Source: Psychroserpens jangbogonensis (lineage in GTDB: Bacteria > Bacteroidota > Bacteroidia > Flavobacteriales > Flavobacteriaceae). From it: 64,000 bases of DNA. The notes under the pieces are model-generated. The model ran no database searches, was not told the origin of the DNA, and saw nothing but the letters and a program-made list of their open reading frames with translations. Below, piece after piece: positions 44,149 through 52,797 of the stretch. A program made the translations under genes and the position numbers. Position 1 is the first letter of the stretch. Every line of letters begins with the position of its first letter. Where the stretch lies: positions 1 to 64,000 of the forward strand of contig NZ_JSWG01000011.1 in the NCBI RefSeq assembly GCF_000797465.1, written 5' to 3'.

Positions 44149-44187
44149 TTATTCTTCGACTTCACACTAAACTAACACCTTCAGAAG
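44149..44187 (-). pseudogene. Remnant of the 3' end of a VOC-family gene
   Basis: Positions 44141-44173 match 46071-46103 (the 3' end and trailer of the VOC gene at 46079-46432) at 29 of 33 positions, and CAGAAGG is shared further on with a small gap. Read on the minus strand the piece encodes V-stop-CEVEE-stop where the intact gene encodes VWCEVEE-stop. It lies right after the holA stop. The lectin gene therefore sits between a VOC tail fragment and the intact VOC gene, suggesting insertion or duplication. Confidence 0.55.
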
Positions 44188-44309
44188 GTTATCTTGGTTC
44201 TTAGACTATTTTGATTTGCCATAAAACAGTCAATATTTGTCTATAGTAAAATTAATAGTATTTTTATAAAGCTATTAATCAATTCATTTTAAACCATCAC
44301 ACCTTACTT

Positions 44310-46007
44310 ATGAAATTAACAAAGACTTTATTGACTAAATGCTTTTTAGTATTAGTTATGATTTTTCCTGCATTTACACCTTATGCTCAGAATTCAAAAA
44401 ATTTCGATACAAACGCTTACTATAGATTAACAACAGAATGGCTTGGAGAAGGAAAATCTCTAGATGTAGTAAATGATGCTAACGACAATAAATTAATTTT
44501 AGCTAAAACTGATGATTTCACAGGGCAATTATGGAAAATCACACCTTTAGGAAATGGTTTTTTTCGCTTGACAACAAAATTTAAAGGCGAAGGAAAATCA
44601 TTAGATGTATATAATGATGGTAAAAATAATCGCTTACAATTGGCAAAAACAGCAAAGGTGTCTGGCCAGTTTTGGAAGATTCAATTATTAGGAAATGGAT
44701 ATTATCGCTTAACTACTCAATGGCAAGGTGATGGAAAATCGTTAGATGTTATTAATGATGGCAAAAACAATAATGAAGTACACCTTGCTAAATCAGCAAA
44801 TCATACTGGACAATATTGGAAAATACAAGAGGTCATCCCAAATTCCCAATTTCAATCGACCACTTCAAGACAAAACACGTTGAAACAAGGTCAATCACTA
44901 ACTAAAGGGTCAAGTTTGATTTGTCCAAATAAAAGCTATGAACTTAAATTCCAAACGGATGGTAACCTCGCATTTTATGGAACTAACGGTCGCTATATTT
45001 GGGATTCTAAAACCAATGGTATTGGAGAAACTTGTAAATTAAAATCTAGTGGGAATCTTGTGATTCTGGATAAGGCTAAGAATGTAGTTTGGAGTTCAAA
45101 AACAAGTGAGCATTTTGACCAAAGGTTTGCTTCAAAAGAGTGGAAGCCCGTAAAGTTAGTGGTTAATGATGCTGGGTTTTGTGGATTGAAAAGCGCCACA
45201 GGAAGAGAGGTTTGGTATTGTAACTTAAATAAAACTACTAATAGTGTAACAACTACGTGGAAATTAAAACCTGGAGAGTCACTAAAAAAAGGGTCTAGTT
45301 TGATTTCTCCTAATAGAAATTATGAACTTAAATTTCAATCTGATGGGAATCTCTCATTTTATGGAGCTAATGATCGCTATATATGGGACTCTAAAACCAA
45401 TGGTGTTGGAGTAACTTGTAAATTAAAATCTAGTGGAAATCTAGTGATTTTTGATAGAAGTAATAACGTTATTTGGAGTTCAAAAACAAGTTCACATTTT
45501 AATCAAGGGTATGGAACAAAAGAATGGAAACCTGTGAAATTAATAGTTACTGATGCTGGATTTTGTGGATTGAAAAGTGCGACAGGCAAAGAGGTTTGGT
45601 ATTTAACCAATAATAAAAGCAACACAACCATAAATAATGTACCTTCTAAATTGGTTTTAAAATCTGGTGAATCACTTAAAAAAGGGGAGAGCTTAACATG
45701 TCCAAATAGAAGTTATGAACTTAGGTTTCAACTTGATGGCAACCTTGCGTTTTATGGACCTAATGGTAGTTATATTTGGGATGCTAAAACCAATGGTAAA
45801 GGTGAGACTTGCATTCTTCAAACAGATGGAAATCTTGTGATTTATGATAAAGCAAAGACTGCTGTTTGGAGTACTGAAACTATGGTATATTTTAATCCAA
45901 AGTATGGAACAAAGCAATGGAGAGCTGTAAGATTAGTCGTTAAAGATTCTGGATTTTGTGGTTTAAAAAGTGCAACAGGACAAGTGGTTTGGACTTGTGT
46001 GAAATAG
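44310..46007 (+). CDS. Secreted lectin: three ricin-type repeats plus three bulb-type (B-lectin) modules
   Basis: This 565-aa protein has a signal peptide ending near FTPYAQ. Residues about 37-180 hold three ricin-B-like repeats (YYRLTTQWQGDGKSLDVIND, then GQYWKIQ). Three B-lectin modules follow (nt about 44885-45230, 45262-45605, 45655-46005), each with SLxKGxSL, the QxDGNLxFYG sugar-site motif, a NLVIxD strand and a conserved CGLKSATGxxVW end. There is no catalytic domain and no type IX sorting tail. It probably binds glycans outside the cell. It is flanked on both sides by VOC gene ends, which suggests acquisition at this spot. Confidence 0.88.
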   Translation: MKLTKTLLTKCFLVLVMIFPAFTPYAQNSKNFDTNAYYRLTTEWLGEGKSLDVVNDANDNKLILAKTDDFTGQLWKITPLGNGFFRLTTKFKGEGKSLDVYNDGKNNRLQLAKTAKVSGQFWKIQLLGNGYYRLTTQWQGDGKSLDVINDGKNNNEVHLAKSANHTGQYWKIQEVIPNSQFQSTTSRQNTLKQGQSLTKGSSLICPNKSYELKFQTDGNLAFYGTNGRYIWDSKTNGIGETCKLKSSGNLVILDKAKNVVWSSKTSEHFDQRFASKEWKPVKLVVNDAGFCGLKSATGREVWYCNLNKTTNSVTTTWKLKPGESLKKGSSLISPNRNYELKFQSDGNLSFYGANDRYIWDSKTNGVGVTCKLKSSGNLVIFDRSNNVIWSSKTSSHFNQGYGTKEWKPVKLIVTDAGFCGLKSATGKEVWYLTNNKSNTTINNVPSKLVLKSGESLKKGESLTCPNRSYELRFQLDGNLAFYGPNGSYIWDAKTNGKGETCILQTDGNLVIYDKAKTAVWSTETMVYFNPKYGTKQWRAVRLVVKDSGFCGLKSATGQVVWTCVK

Positions 46008-46078
46008 TATAAATCTAATTTACAATTGTTTGATGATTTTGATTTGAAGAGCTTTTGAATACTTATTATCTCAAGTAT

Positions 46079-46432
46079 TCATTCTTCTACTTCACACCAA
46101 ACTGCCAATTCATTACCAGAAGGATCTAAAAAATGAAACCGTTTTCCGCCAGGAAACGAAAAAATATCAACTGATATTTCACATCCATGATTAATGATTT
46201 TTTGTTTTATTTCTTCTAAGTTTTTATGAAGCAATACAATTAAAGCTCCATTAGTAATGGGGTTGTCAGTTTTTTCAAAACCGCCAAAAACACCACTATC
46301 GGCAAAAGACGTATAGGTTGGGCCATAATCTGTAAAGGTCCAGTCAAAAGCATTTGTGTAAAATGTTTTTGTTTTTTCTAAGTCGTTAGCTTTAAACTCG
46401 ATGTAGTTGATGTGGTTGTCTTTGGTATTCAT
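46079..46432 (-). CDS. VOC-superfamily (glyoxalase-like) protein
   Basis: This 117-aa protein has the paired beta-alpha-beta-beta-beta fold of the VOC superfamily: INYIEFKANDLEKTKTFYTNAFDW, then GALIVLLHKNLEEIKQKIINHG, and FPGGKRFHFLDPSGNELAVWCE with the metal-site Glu/His pattern. It could be a small-molecule dioxygenase, isomerase or resistance protein; the substrate is unknown. A degenerate copy of its last codons sits at 44149-44187. Confidence 0.88.
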   Translation of the reverse strand: MNTKDNHINYIEFKANDLEKTKTFYTNAFDWTFTDYGPTYTSFADSGVFGGFEKTDNPITNGALIVLLHKNLEEIKQKIINHGCEISVDIFSFPGGKRFHFLDPSGNELAVWCEVEE

Positions 46433-46496
46433 TTTGCTGTTTTTATCTTTGTTGATTTAAATAGTTAGGTCTAACTTAATAAAAGAAAGCATCACT

Positions 46497-47429
46497 TTAT
46501 AAAGAACTGCGATATCTCATCATTATTTTATGAGAATCAGTGGTTTTTTGATGATAATACATGATGTTTTTATCTACTGTAAGAGTAGGAGCTTCAATTA
46601 AACTGGAGATCGTTTCTGAAAACAAAATTCTTGGTACCGAAAATTTGGATGATGAGTTTGTTCTAACAGCAACGCAGATTTCAAAAACGGTATCTGAAGT
46701 AATTTGTCCTTTCAAATATCTAGTGAAATACAACTCAAGATTATCGCTCGTAATACAAGGTGCATAATAAATATAATTAGCATCATTGATATTTTGCAGT
46801 ATTGAAGCAGAATTTGAAAGTTTACTAAATGTTGTAGAGTTGTCTTTTTGTGCAACACCTATGGTCGTTTCACAAGGCCCTTCACAAGCTGTATCATCGA
46901 AACGAGCGTTAATAAAGTACAAATTTTGCCCATCTAGACTTATTCCGTGGTCCATTATTAACCAGCCTGGAGTATTCATATTAAAGTCTCCTTGAACTCT
47001 TCCAATATCACTCATGTTTCCTGCACTAAATGTCCCATGAAAAAGGTTGTTCAATTCATTAGGGTAATCTCTTGTTGATGTCCAATAAAAGTTGCCGTCA
47101 ATATCCATATCAGCAACGGCATCTAAATGTGGAGTTGTTGTTTGATTCGCACCTGTTAATTCTCCAACATAATTAAAGGTTGAGTCGTTAATTCTAGTGG
47201 CATAATATAGCTTTGTATTTATGCCATCATTTAAATTATTAAAGAAAAAATAGTTTCCATTTGGTGAGATAAATGGTTCCATTGCATCAAAGTTTAATCC
47301 ATTAATTGTAACTTCAGTTTCGGTTCCAAATTGTGGATATACTACTTGTGAATCATTACTGTCACTATCATCTGATGAACATGCGATGATGATTAGTGAG
47401 ATACATAAGATTTTAAAAAGGGTTTTCAT
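46497..47429 (-). CDS. Lipoprotein with PD40/TolB-like beta-propeller
   Basis: This 310-aa protein has a lipobox (IIIACSSDDSDSND). Repeats of the PD40 kind are visible: EPFISPNGNYFFFNN, DIDGNFYWTSTRD, ISLDGQNLYFINARF, ITSDNLELYFTRYL. This suggests a propeller for protein or carbohydrate binding at the periplasmic or outer surface. It overlaps the SRPBCC gene by 4 bp, so the two are co-translated. The function is unknown. Confidence 0.8.
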   Translation of the reverse strand: MKTLFKILCISLIIIACSSDDSDSNDSQVVYPQFGTETEVTINGLNFDAMEPFISPNGNYFFFNNLNDGINTKLYYATRINDSTFNYVGELTGANQTTTPHLDAVADMDIDGNFYWTSTRDYPNELNNLFHGTFSAGNMSDIGRVQGDFNMNTPGWLIMDHGISLDGQNLYFINARFDDTACEGPCETTIGVAQKDNSTTFSKLSNSASILQNINDANYIYYAPCITSDNLELYFTRYLKGQITSDTVFEICVAVRTNSSSKFSVPRILFSETISSLIEAPTLTVDKNIMYYHQKTTDSHKIMMRYRSSL

Positions 47430-47872
47430 AGATCATTTGATTTTTCAGCAAACTCTTTAAACTGATTCATCCACTTTAGACTCTGTTCTTTAAATTTACT
47501 TGGAAATAATTTTGCTACTAATTTAACCAGAACACCATTAAACTTAGTGTACTCAACCTCTGATATGTATTGAGTTTTATTCTGGTTGATGGATTTAAAA
47601 CTTGTGGTCTGCGTATTGGTCATATGAATGTGTTCATAAAGCGCAATTTTCTTGTTTGGTAAATCAGATAATAGAATAGTTTCTAATAATTCAATTTTCC
47701 TTTTTTCTTCAAGAATTATTTTTGATTTTGCGCCTTCTGAATTCGGTGTGCCGTTTATAAGTTCGATACTTTTAAAACCATCTTGCCATTCTTTGAATTT
47801 AGTTTCATCTTCCCAAAGCGCTATTGTTTTTTCAATAGGTAAATCAATGTCAACTTTACAAGTGTATTTCAC
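47426..47872 (-). CDS. SRPBCC (START-like) domain protein
   Basis: This 148-aa protein has the Bet v1-like fold signature: MKYTCKVDIDLPIEKTIALWEDETKFKEWQ opening, a central run of strands, and the long C-terminal helix KFKEQSLKWMNQFKEFAEK. It would bind a hydrophobic ligand in a helix-grip pocket. It is coupled by a 4-bp overlap to the PD40 lipoprotein and lies 27 bp downstream of a VOC gene. The ligand is unknown. Confidence 0.87.
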   Translation of the reverse strand: MKYTCKVDIDLPIEKTIALWEDETKFKEWQDGFKSIELINGTPNSEGAKSKIILEEKRKIELLETILLSDLPNKKIALYEHIHMTNTQTTSFKSINQNKTQYISEVEYTKFNGVLVKLVAKLFPSKFKEQSLKWMNQFKEFAEKSNDL

Positions 47873-47899
47873 AATCCTATTTGTTTTTGAAACGTTGTT

Positions 47900-48340
47900 T
47901 TATTTTCCTTTTGGTTTGGCATCAAAACTAACCATCCATTGGATGCCAAATTGATCTGTAAACATTCCGAAATATGAATCCCAAAATGTTTTATTCATTG
48001 GCATTGAAACTTTTCCATTTGCAGAAAGCTCATTGAATAGCCTTTCTGCTTCTTGTTGAGAATCGGTATTTATAGATACTGAGAAATTATTGCCTTCAGT
48101 TACTTGTTTTGCCCATTCTCCACCTGTATCAGATCCCATTAGAACAGTATTTCCAATTGGTAAAGAAATGTGCATGATCTTATTTAATTGAGAATCATCT
48201 ACTTTACAATTTGGATCGTTTTGCGGCATATCTTTAAATTTACTTACGTAAGCAAAGTCTACACCAAAAGCATTCTTGTAGAAATTAAATGCGTCCTCAC
48301 AGTTTCCTTTAAATGTTAAATATGTATTTACTGTTGTCAT
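47900..48340 (-). CDS. PhnB-like VOC-family protein
   Basis: This 146-aa protein opens MTTVNTYLTFKGNCEDAFNFYKNAFG and contains MHISLPIGNTVLMGSDTGGEW and FWDSYFGMFTDQFGIQWMVSFD, the pattern of PhnB/YjdN-like VOC proteins. No metal site is certain. It is the first gene in a run with SRPBCC and the PD40 lipoprotein, a mix often seen in environmental Bacteroidota. The substrate is unknown. Confidence 0.9.
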   Translation of the reverse strand: MTTVNTYLTFKGNCEDAFNFYKNAFGVDFAYVSKFKDMPQNDPNCKVDDSQLNKIMHISLPIGNTVLMGSDTGGEWAKQVTEGNNFSVSINTDSQQEAERLFNELSANGKVSMPMNKTFWDSYFGMFTDQFGIQWMVSFDAKPKGK

Positions 48341-48453
48341 AAGTTCGGTATTAATATTTTATGTTGTTGAGTAAAGATGTACAAGGTATTGATGATTGTT
48401 CTCTTCGCTCGTGTATTACAATTGTATGGAACTATAATAGTAAAAAAAAAAGT

Positions 48454-49161
48454 TTAAAATTCTGGACAATAATTTATTGGAGAATAGAATCCTTCATCAA
48501 TTCCTATTTTTACATTGTTCAATTCGAAACAGCTTAAAAAACCTCCTACATTAGCATTAATTTGCCAAGCATTAAACAATCCAAATGATGCACCTATCCC
48601 TTCATAGAAATAGTGATCATTACTTAGTTTGTATTTGGTTATATAATTAGAACCAATTTGAATGGAATCTATTTCGGTAACTATATCATTATCATAATTC
48701 CATTTATAATTTAATACCTCTCCAAGGTTAATATTAAAATCAGCATAGAGTTCTTCAGTGTTTTGGTCATTATGAACAAAATAAACTAAATCAGAATTTT
48801 GCCGCATTGCTGCAATATATTTTATATCATAGAATGTTGATTGAAATTCAGGAAGACCTACAGGACTAGAATAGGACTGGTGAAATATAGAGTCAAATTG
48901 CTTATAATACATTTTCTTGTATTGTACCTCATTGATAAGAGTATCTCCTTCAAAGTAATACAATAATTTCCTTCTTCTAGTTTCTAAGATATCATTAGCA
49001 TTATCTAAATTTTTAACACTTCCATTTATATACCACTTGTTTGATTCAGAAACCATTATAACTGGGTCATTTATAGTATTTTGATTATTTGATTGAGAAA
49101 CGTTGTTGCTCGAACAACTTACAAACACATATACTAATAGTATAACAATATTTTTTTTCAT
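48454..49161 (-). CDS. Lipoprotein of unknown function
   Basis: This 235-aa protein has a lipobox (FVSCSSNN). The body is rich in Tyr, Asp and Asn, with pairs such as GDTLINEVQYKKMYYKQF, NINLGEVLNYKWNYDND and a late YFYEGIGASFGLF. This layout (measured value, date or unit string reporter-like strands) is common among short Bacteroidota lipoproteins near type IX-sorted proteins, but I recognise no named family. The gene is monocistronic. Confidence 0.7.
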   Translation of the reverse strand: MKKNIVILLVYVFVSCSSNNVSQSNNQNTINDPVIMVSESNKWYINGSVKNLDNANDILETRRRKLLYYFEGDTLINEVQYKKMYYKQFDSIFHQSYSSPVGLPEFQSTFYDIKYIAAMRQNSDLVYFVHNDQNTEELYADFNINLGEVLNYKWNYDNDIVTEIDSIQIGSNYITKYKLSNDHYFYEGIGASFGLFNAWQINANVGGFLSCFELNNVKIGIDEGFYSPINYCPEF

Positions 49162-49262
49162 GATCGTAACTTAAATGATATATCAAATCAGTTGATTAAA
49201 GATATAAATTTAAATTAGAATGGGAGTGAAGCAATAGTTATCCTCGATATAAACAACAGTAA

Positions 49263-49715
49263 TCAATCACTAACTTTATAATTCCCGGGTGTAAATTCAA
49301 AAGTTTTCATTAATCGATTCCAAGTGTTACTTTGTGAGATTGCTAACGTTAAAAAACACACTTCTTCTTTGGTAAAAAAATCTAATAAGGAATTAAAAAT
49401 ATCATCTAGAATTGGTTTACGATCTAATTTGGTAAGGATGTCTGTGAAATTTAGTGTTGCTCGTTCTCTTTCAGAAAAATAAGGTGTTTCTTCCCAAACA
49501 CATAAAGAGGATAAACGCAGTTCAGTCTCACCAAGATGTTTTAATTCCTTATGGTGCATGTCCACACAATAGGCACAGCCATTCTTTTGAGCTGTTCTCA
49601 ATCTGATTAGTTCTATTAATTTCCTGTCTAATGAAGAATTAATAATTGAATCTTCAATAGTTCTTAAGTTTTCAAACATTCCATTGGGAATATCCTGATA
49701 TGTAATTCGTTCCAT
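49263..49715 (-). CDS. Carboxymuconolactone decarboxylase/AhpD-family protein
   Basis: This 150-aa all-helical protein has the CMD/AhpD active-site pattern KNGCAYCVDMHHKEL (CxxC followed by His), indicating a peroxidase-linked disulfide site or decarboxylase fold. The rest, ERATLNFTDILTKLD and FFTKEEVCFLTLAISQSNTWNRL, is standard. It lies 75 bp downstream of a Crp/Fnr gene in the same direction, a regulator-target pairing. Since that regulator is frameshifted, this gene's control may be lost here. Confidence 0.9.
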   Translation of the reverse strand: MERITYQDIPNGMFENLRTIEDSIINSSLDRKLIELIRLRTAQKNGCAYCVDMHHKELKHLGETELRLSSLCVWEETPYFSERERATLNFTDILTKLDRKPILDDIFNSLLDFFTKEEVCFLTLAISQSNTWNRLMKTFEFTPGNYKVSD

Positions 49716-49790
49716 AAATATGTTTTTAGTTATGAAGCAAATTTATAGATCGTAAGTGTTTTATAAATTAAGGTATCTTAAGAAAAGAAA

Positions 49791-50364
49791 TTATTTAGTG
49801 TGTCTTCTTAACTCGCTTAAATATTCAGGAGTAATTTCGAGGTAAGACGCAATCATGTATTGAGGAACTCGTTGAATAAAATCAGGTAGTTTTTTTTACA
49901 AAATCGGTATACCGATCTTTACTTTTCATTTGAAGAAAAACATCGTTTTTTCGAAGATTAGCAATTAGCATATTTTCAGTAATAATTCTAAATAATCGTT
50001 CGAACTTTGGGTTTTCAATATACAATTCTTCTAAAGTTTCTTTTGAAAGATAAAGAACTTCAGTTTCCTCAAGGGCTTGTAGATATTGGCTAGATGGTGT
50101 TTTTTTTATAAAACTTTCCATATTTGTTACCCACCAATTATCGATTGCAAATTGGGTGATTTTTTCATTTCCTTTAGTATCTATATAATAGGAGCGAACG
50201 ACTCCTTTTAAAATAAAGTAATTGTATCTGCATACCGAGTGTTCATTTAAGAGGAATTCTTTTTTTTGAAATGTTTTAGTTTTTAATTTAGAATAAAATA
50301 AATCAATTTCGGAGTCATTGAAAACGACATACCTATTAAAATATTTTTTGATTTGTTCTTTCAT
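49791..50364 (-). pseudogene. Crp/Fnr-family regulator disrupted by a one-base frameshift in an A8 run
   Basis: The in-frame product (49882-50364, 160 aa) has the cyclic-nucleotide-binding domain (FLLNEHSVCRYNYFILKGVVRSYY) but ends DFVKKTT-stop before the HTH. Removing one A from the A8 run (plus T8 at 49890-49897) continues as LPDFIQRVPQYMIASYLEI then TPEYLSELRRHTK-stop at 49791, exactly the missing Crp C-terminus. The gene is therefore broken by one base, or read through by slippage, or the base is a sequencing error. The intact relative at 52798 has the equivalent SIPQYHIASYLNV segment. Confidence 0.85.
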
Positions 50365-50384
50365 TAAAACCTCAAGTGACTTAT

Positions 50385-50532
50385 TATAGCCAATGTGTTA
50401 GTGAATTTTTGCTTCGTTTATGTGTTTTATTGGCTAGGTCTAAATTAGTAAAAGAAAACGAACCAGTGGGAAATCTGAAGAGTTTTTCGATTAGATGAAA
50501 CCCTTTCAATAGATAATAAACCTTGTCTTCAC
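50385..50532. repeat. Hairpin-repeat relative, copy C (diverged)
   Basis: 27 consecutive bases (50440-50466) are identical to positions 62-88 of copy A, about 50 kb away. TAGCCAAT (50387-50394) and ATTGGCTA (50429-50436) form an inverted pair. The two hairpins of copies A and B are mostly lost. As with A and B, the element lies immediately downstream of a minus-strand stop codon (the sulfatase, 50538). Confidence 0.55.
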
Positions 50533-50537
50533 AACTA

Positions 50538-51854
50538 TTAGTTTCTAATTTGAATTAATTCACTTTCTAATGCTTCCTTTGATTCTTGTTGTGAAGAATT
50601 TAAAACTCCATCTAATAAATTATTCGATTCATAAGGATCGATATCTAAATCATACATTTCTTGATTACCATTTGAATCAGTAAATAATTTAAATTGACCG
50701 TTACTCAAAACCCAGCTCTCAGTAGTGCCATCATCTTTTTCTGAGTATTGAAAATTGCGATGTGTATTAGTTGCTGATAATAGGGATTTAAAACTTTTAC
50801 TATCGTTTATAGATGGAACAGTAATTCCTGATAGCTCAGCAATCGTTGCAAATAGGTCTGTACTTGTTATTAAATTGTCATCTGTGACACCAAATCTTCC
50901 AACATTTGCTCCTGAAACAATTAAAGGTGTATTAATGCCACCTTGATATAATGATCCTTTTGCAGTAGTGCTAGAGTACGGTAATTGTGCCACTTGATTG
51001 GGAGTACCATTGTCACCTACAAATATTATAATAGTATTATTTCTTTCATTTTCTGGAATGTTGTCAAGCAAACGTCCAATTTGAAAATCCATGGCTTCAA
51101 TAGCAGCTAAATAGTATGGTAAAGGTTCCATCCCATCAACATAATCTGGTAGATTTCCTTGAGAATGCATTTCAGCAGGAGGTGCATGAAAAGGAGTATG
51201 TGGTGCAGTATAGGCTAACCATAAAAACCAAGGTTTGTCTTGTGAATCTATCCAATCTATTGATAAATCTGTAAACTTTTCAGTTATGTAATCTGTTTCA
51301 GTCGTTTGCTGATCATTATTTAAAAGTGGCCATTGATAGTAACTCTGAACACCTCCACCAACTAGACCAGCATAATAATCCATACCAAAAGTTTCAGGAT
51401 TCATTTGATTCAATCCGTTTCCAGAAAGATGCCATTTGCCTATAACTGCTGTCGAATAAGAATCATTAGTTTGTTGCTTAATATACTTTTGTAATATAGT
51501 TTCTGAATTATTTAATTCATCATTAGCCCACTTAACACCAGTTCGATATCCATATTTTCCAGTAAGTATTGACGCTCTTGTTGGAGAACATGTAGAATAA
51601 ACCCAGCAATTACTGAAGGTTATTCCAGAATTTGTAAAATTATCAATATTTGGCATATTAGGTTTTAAGTTACCTTCAGAAAAACCGTTGGTAGCATCTT
51701 TTCCCATGTCGTCAGCTAAAATGAATAAAATATTTGGTGAAGAAGGAGTAATTGTCTCATCATCTAGATTTGTAGTTTCAGTTTTATTGCACCCAAAAAA
51801 CACTATCAGACATATTAATAGGAGGTAGCTAGTTGGCTTAAATCGTTTTATCAT
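50538..51854 (-). CDS. Lipoprotein sulfatase (S1 family)
   Basis: This 438-aa protein has lipobox Cys22 (VFFGC). Alkaline-phosphatase-fold sulfatase motifs are NILFILADDMG (Asp48, Asp49, calcium site), STCSPTRASILTG with the formylglycine-forming Cys89, GKWHLSG, TAPHTPFHAPP and VGDNGTPN. It is of CxPxR type, so it needs a maturase encoded elsewhere. It would desulfate algal or host glycans at the cell surface. It is directly followed by repeat copy C, which may mark it as mobile cargo. Confidence 0.93.
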   Translation of the reverse strand: MIKRFKPTSYLLLICLIVFFGCNKTETTNLDDETITPSSPNILFILADDMGKDATNGFSEGNLKPNMPNIDNFTNSGITFSNCWVYSTCSPTRASILTGKYGYRTGVKWANDELNNSETILQKYIKQQTNDSYSTAVIGKWHLSGNGLNQMNPETFGMDYYAGLVGGGVQSYYQWPLLNNDQQTTETDYITEKFTDLSIDWIDSQDKPWFLWLAYTAPHTPFHAPPAEMHSQGNLPDYVDGMEPLPYYLAAIEAMDFQIGRLLDNIPENERNNTIIIFVGDNGTPNQVAQLPYSSTTAKGSLYQGGINTPLIVSGANVGRFGVTDDNLITSTDLFATIAELSGITVPSINDSKSFKSLLSATNTHRNFQYSEKDDGTTESWVLSNGQFKLFTDSNGNQEMYDLDIDPYESNNLLDGVLNSSQQESKEALESELIQIRN

Positions 51855-51963
51855 AATTAATCAGTTAGTAGTGGAATTGTTCCAACTTAGACTAGTAATA
51901 ATAGAATTGGTTTAATTGGATACCATGTGATAATGATTATTCGTAAATGAGACTACATATCTG

Positions 51964-52734
51964 TTAACTAATTTCCATTATTTCACCATCTTCTGGAATC
52001 AAAACTTTATTTGCTAATTGCTTATTTGTCAATATTTCTTTTAGTTCTGTTCTAGTTAATGGACAATGGTTTATAGATTCCATATGATTTGCAATGACTT
52101 TTCCTGACGAGTTTTTCACAAATGTTAGAATATCTTCAACATTCATAATAAGCTGTTTAAACAAATCAAACTGAGCAGCACCACAAGCTAAAACACTAAT
52201 CTCTGGTTTATAGTTCTTTAAAACTTTATCGACTGAATCTGTATAAATTGTATCGGAACTTAGATAAATTGATTTTTGATTTGGTAGTTTTAAGTAGAAG
52301 CCAATTACATTTCCCATTGGTTTCGCGACAAATCCGTAACCATGTCTAGCTGGAATTCCTTCAATTGTTCCCCCTAAAAAGGATTGTTCTTCCCAGTATT
52401 TTAATGTTTGAACAACATTTAATCCTTTCTTCTTAAATGCTTTTTCATCCTTAATGCTGCAAGTAACAGGGATGTTTTTTTGAATTAAAAATTCAACACC
52501 TTTATTGTCAATATGATCTGGATGTTGATGTGTTATCAAACAATGAGTTACTTTATCTAGTATTGGTTTTACATTGTTGGGCATGGGAACTGTTGGATTC
52601 TTCCTTGCTTTATGCCTAAAAAGTGTAAAAGTTGGCATAATCCCTTGTCCTCCAAGCATTGGATCGATTAGTATTACCTCATGTTCCGTTTCCAGAATCA
52701 TAGTTGCATTTCTTATATGATGAATTTTCAACAT
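51964..52734 (-). CDS. UlaG-like metallo-beta-lactamase-fold hydrolase
   Basis: This 256-aa cytoplasmic protein has zinc ligands in THQHPDHID (His69, His71, Asp73, His74), an early HEVILIDPML strand, and later GVIANHMES-like and SINHCP His residues. It resembles UlaG/YhfI-type hydrolases, whose substrates include lactones and phosphodiesters; the substrate here is unknown. It lies 63 bp downstream of a Crp/Fnr gene in the same direction and is probably controlled by it. Confidence 0.9.
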   Translation of the reverse strand: MLKIHHIRNATMILETEHEVILIDPMLGGQGIMPTFTLFRHKARKNPTVPMPNNVKPILDKVTHCLITHQHPDHIDNKGVEFLIQKNIPVTCSIKDEKAFKKKGLNVVQTLKYWEEQSFLGGTIEGIPARHGYGFVAKPMGNVIGFYLKLPNQKSIYLSSDTIYTDSVDKVLKNYKPEISVLACGAAQFDLFKQLIMNVEDILTFVKNSSGKVIANHMESINHCPLTRTELKEILTNKQLANKVLIPEDGEIMEIS

Positions 52735-52797
52735 TTTGAATCATTTTATATTTAATACAAAAATCTAACAAAAAGCAAACATTTTCATTGATTCAAA

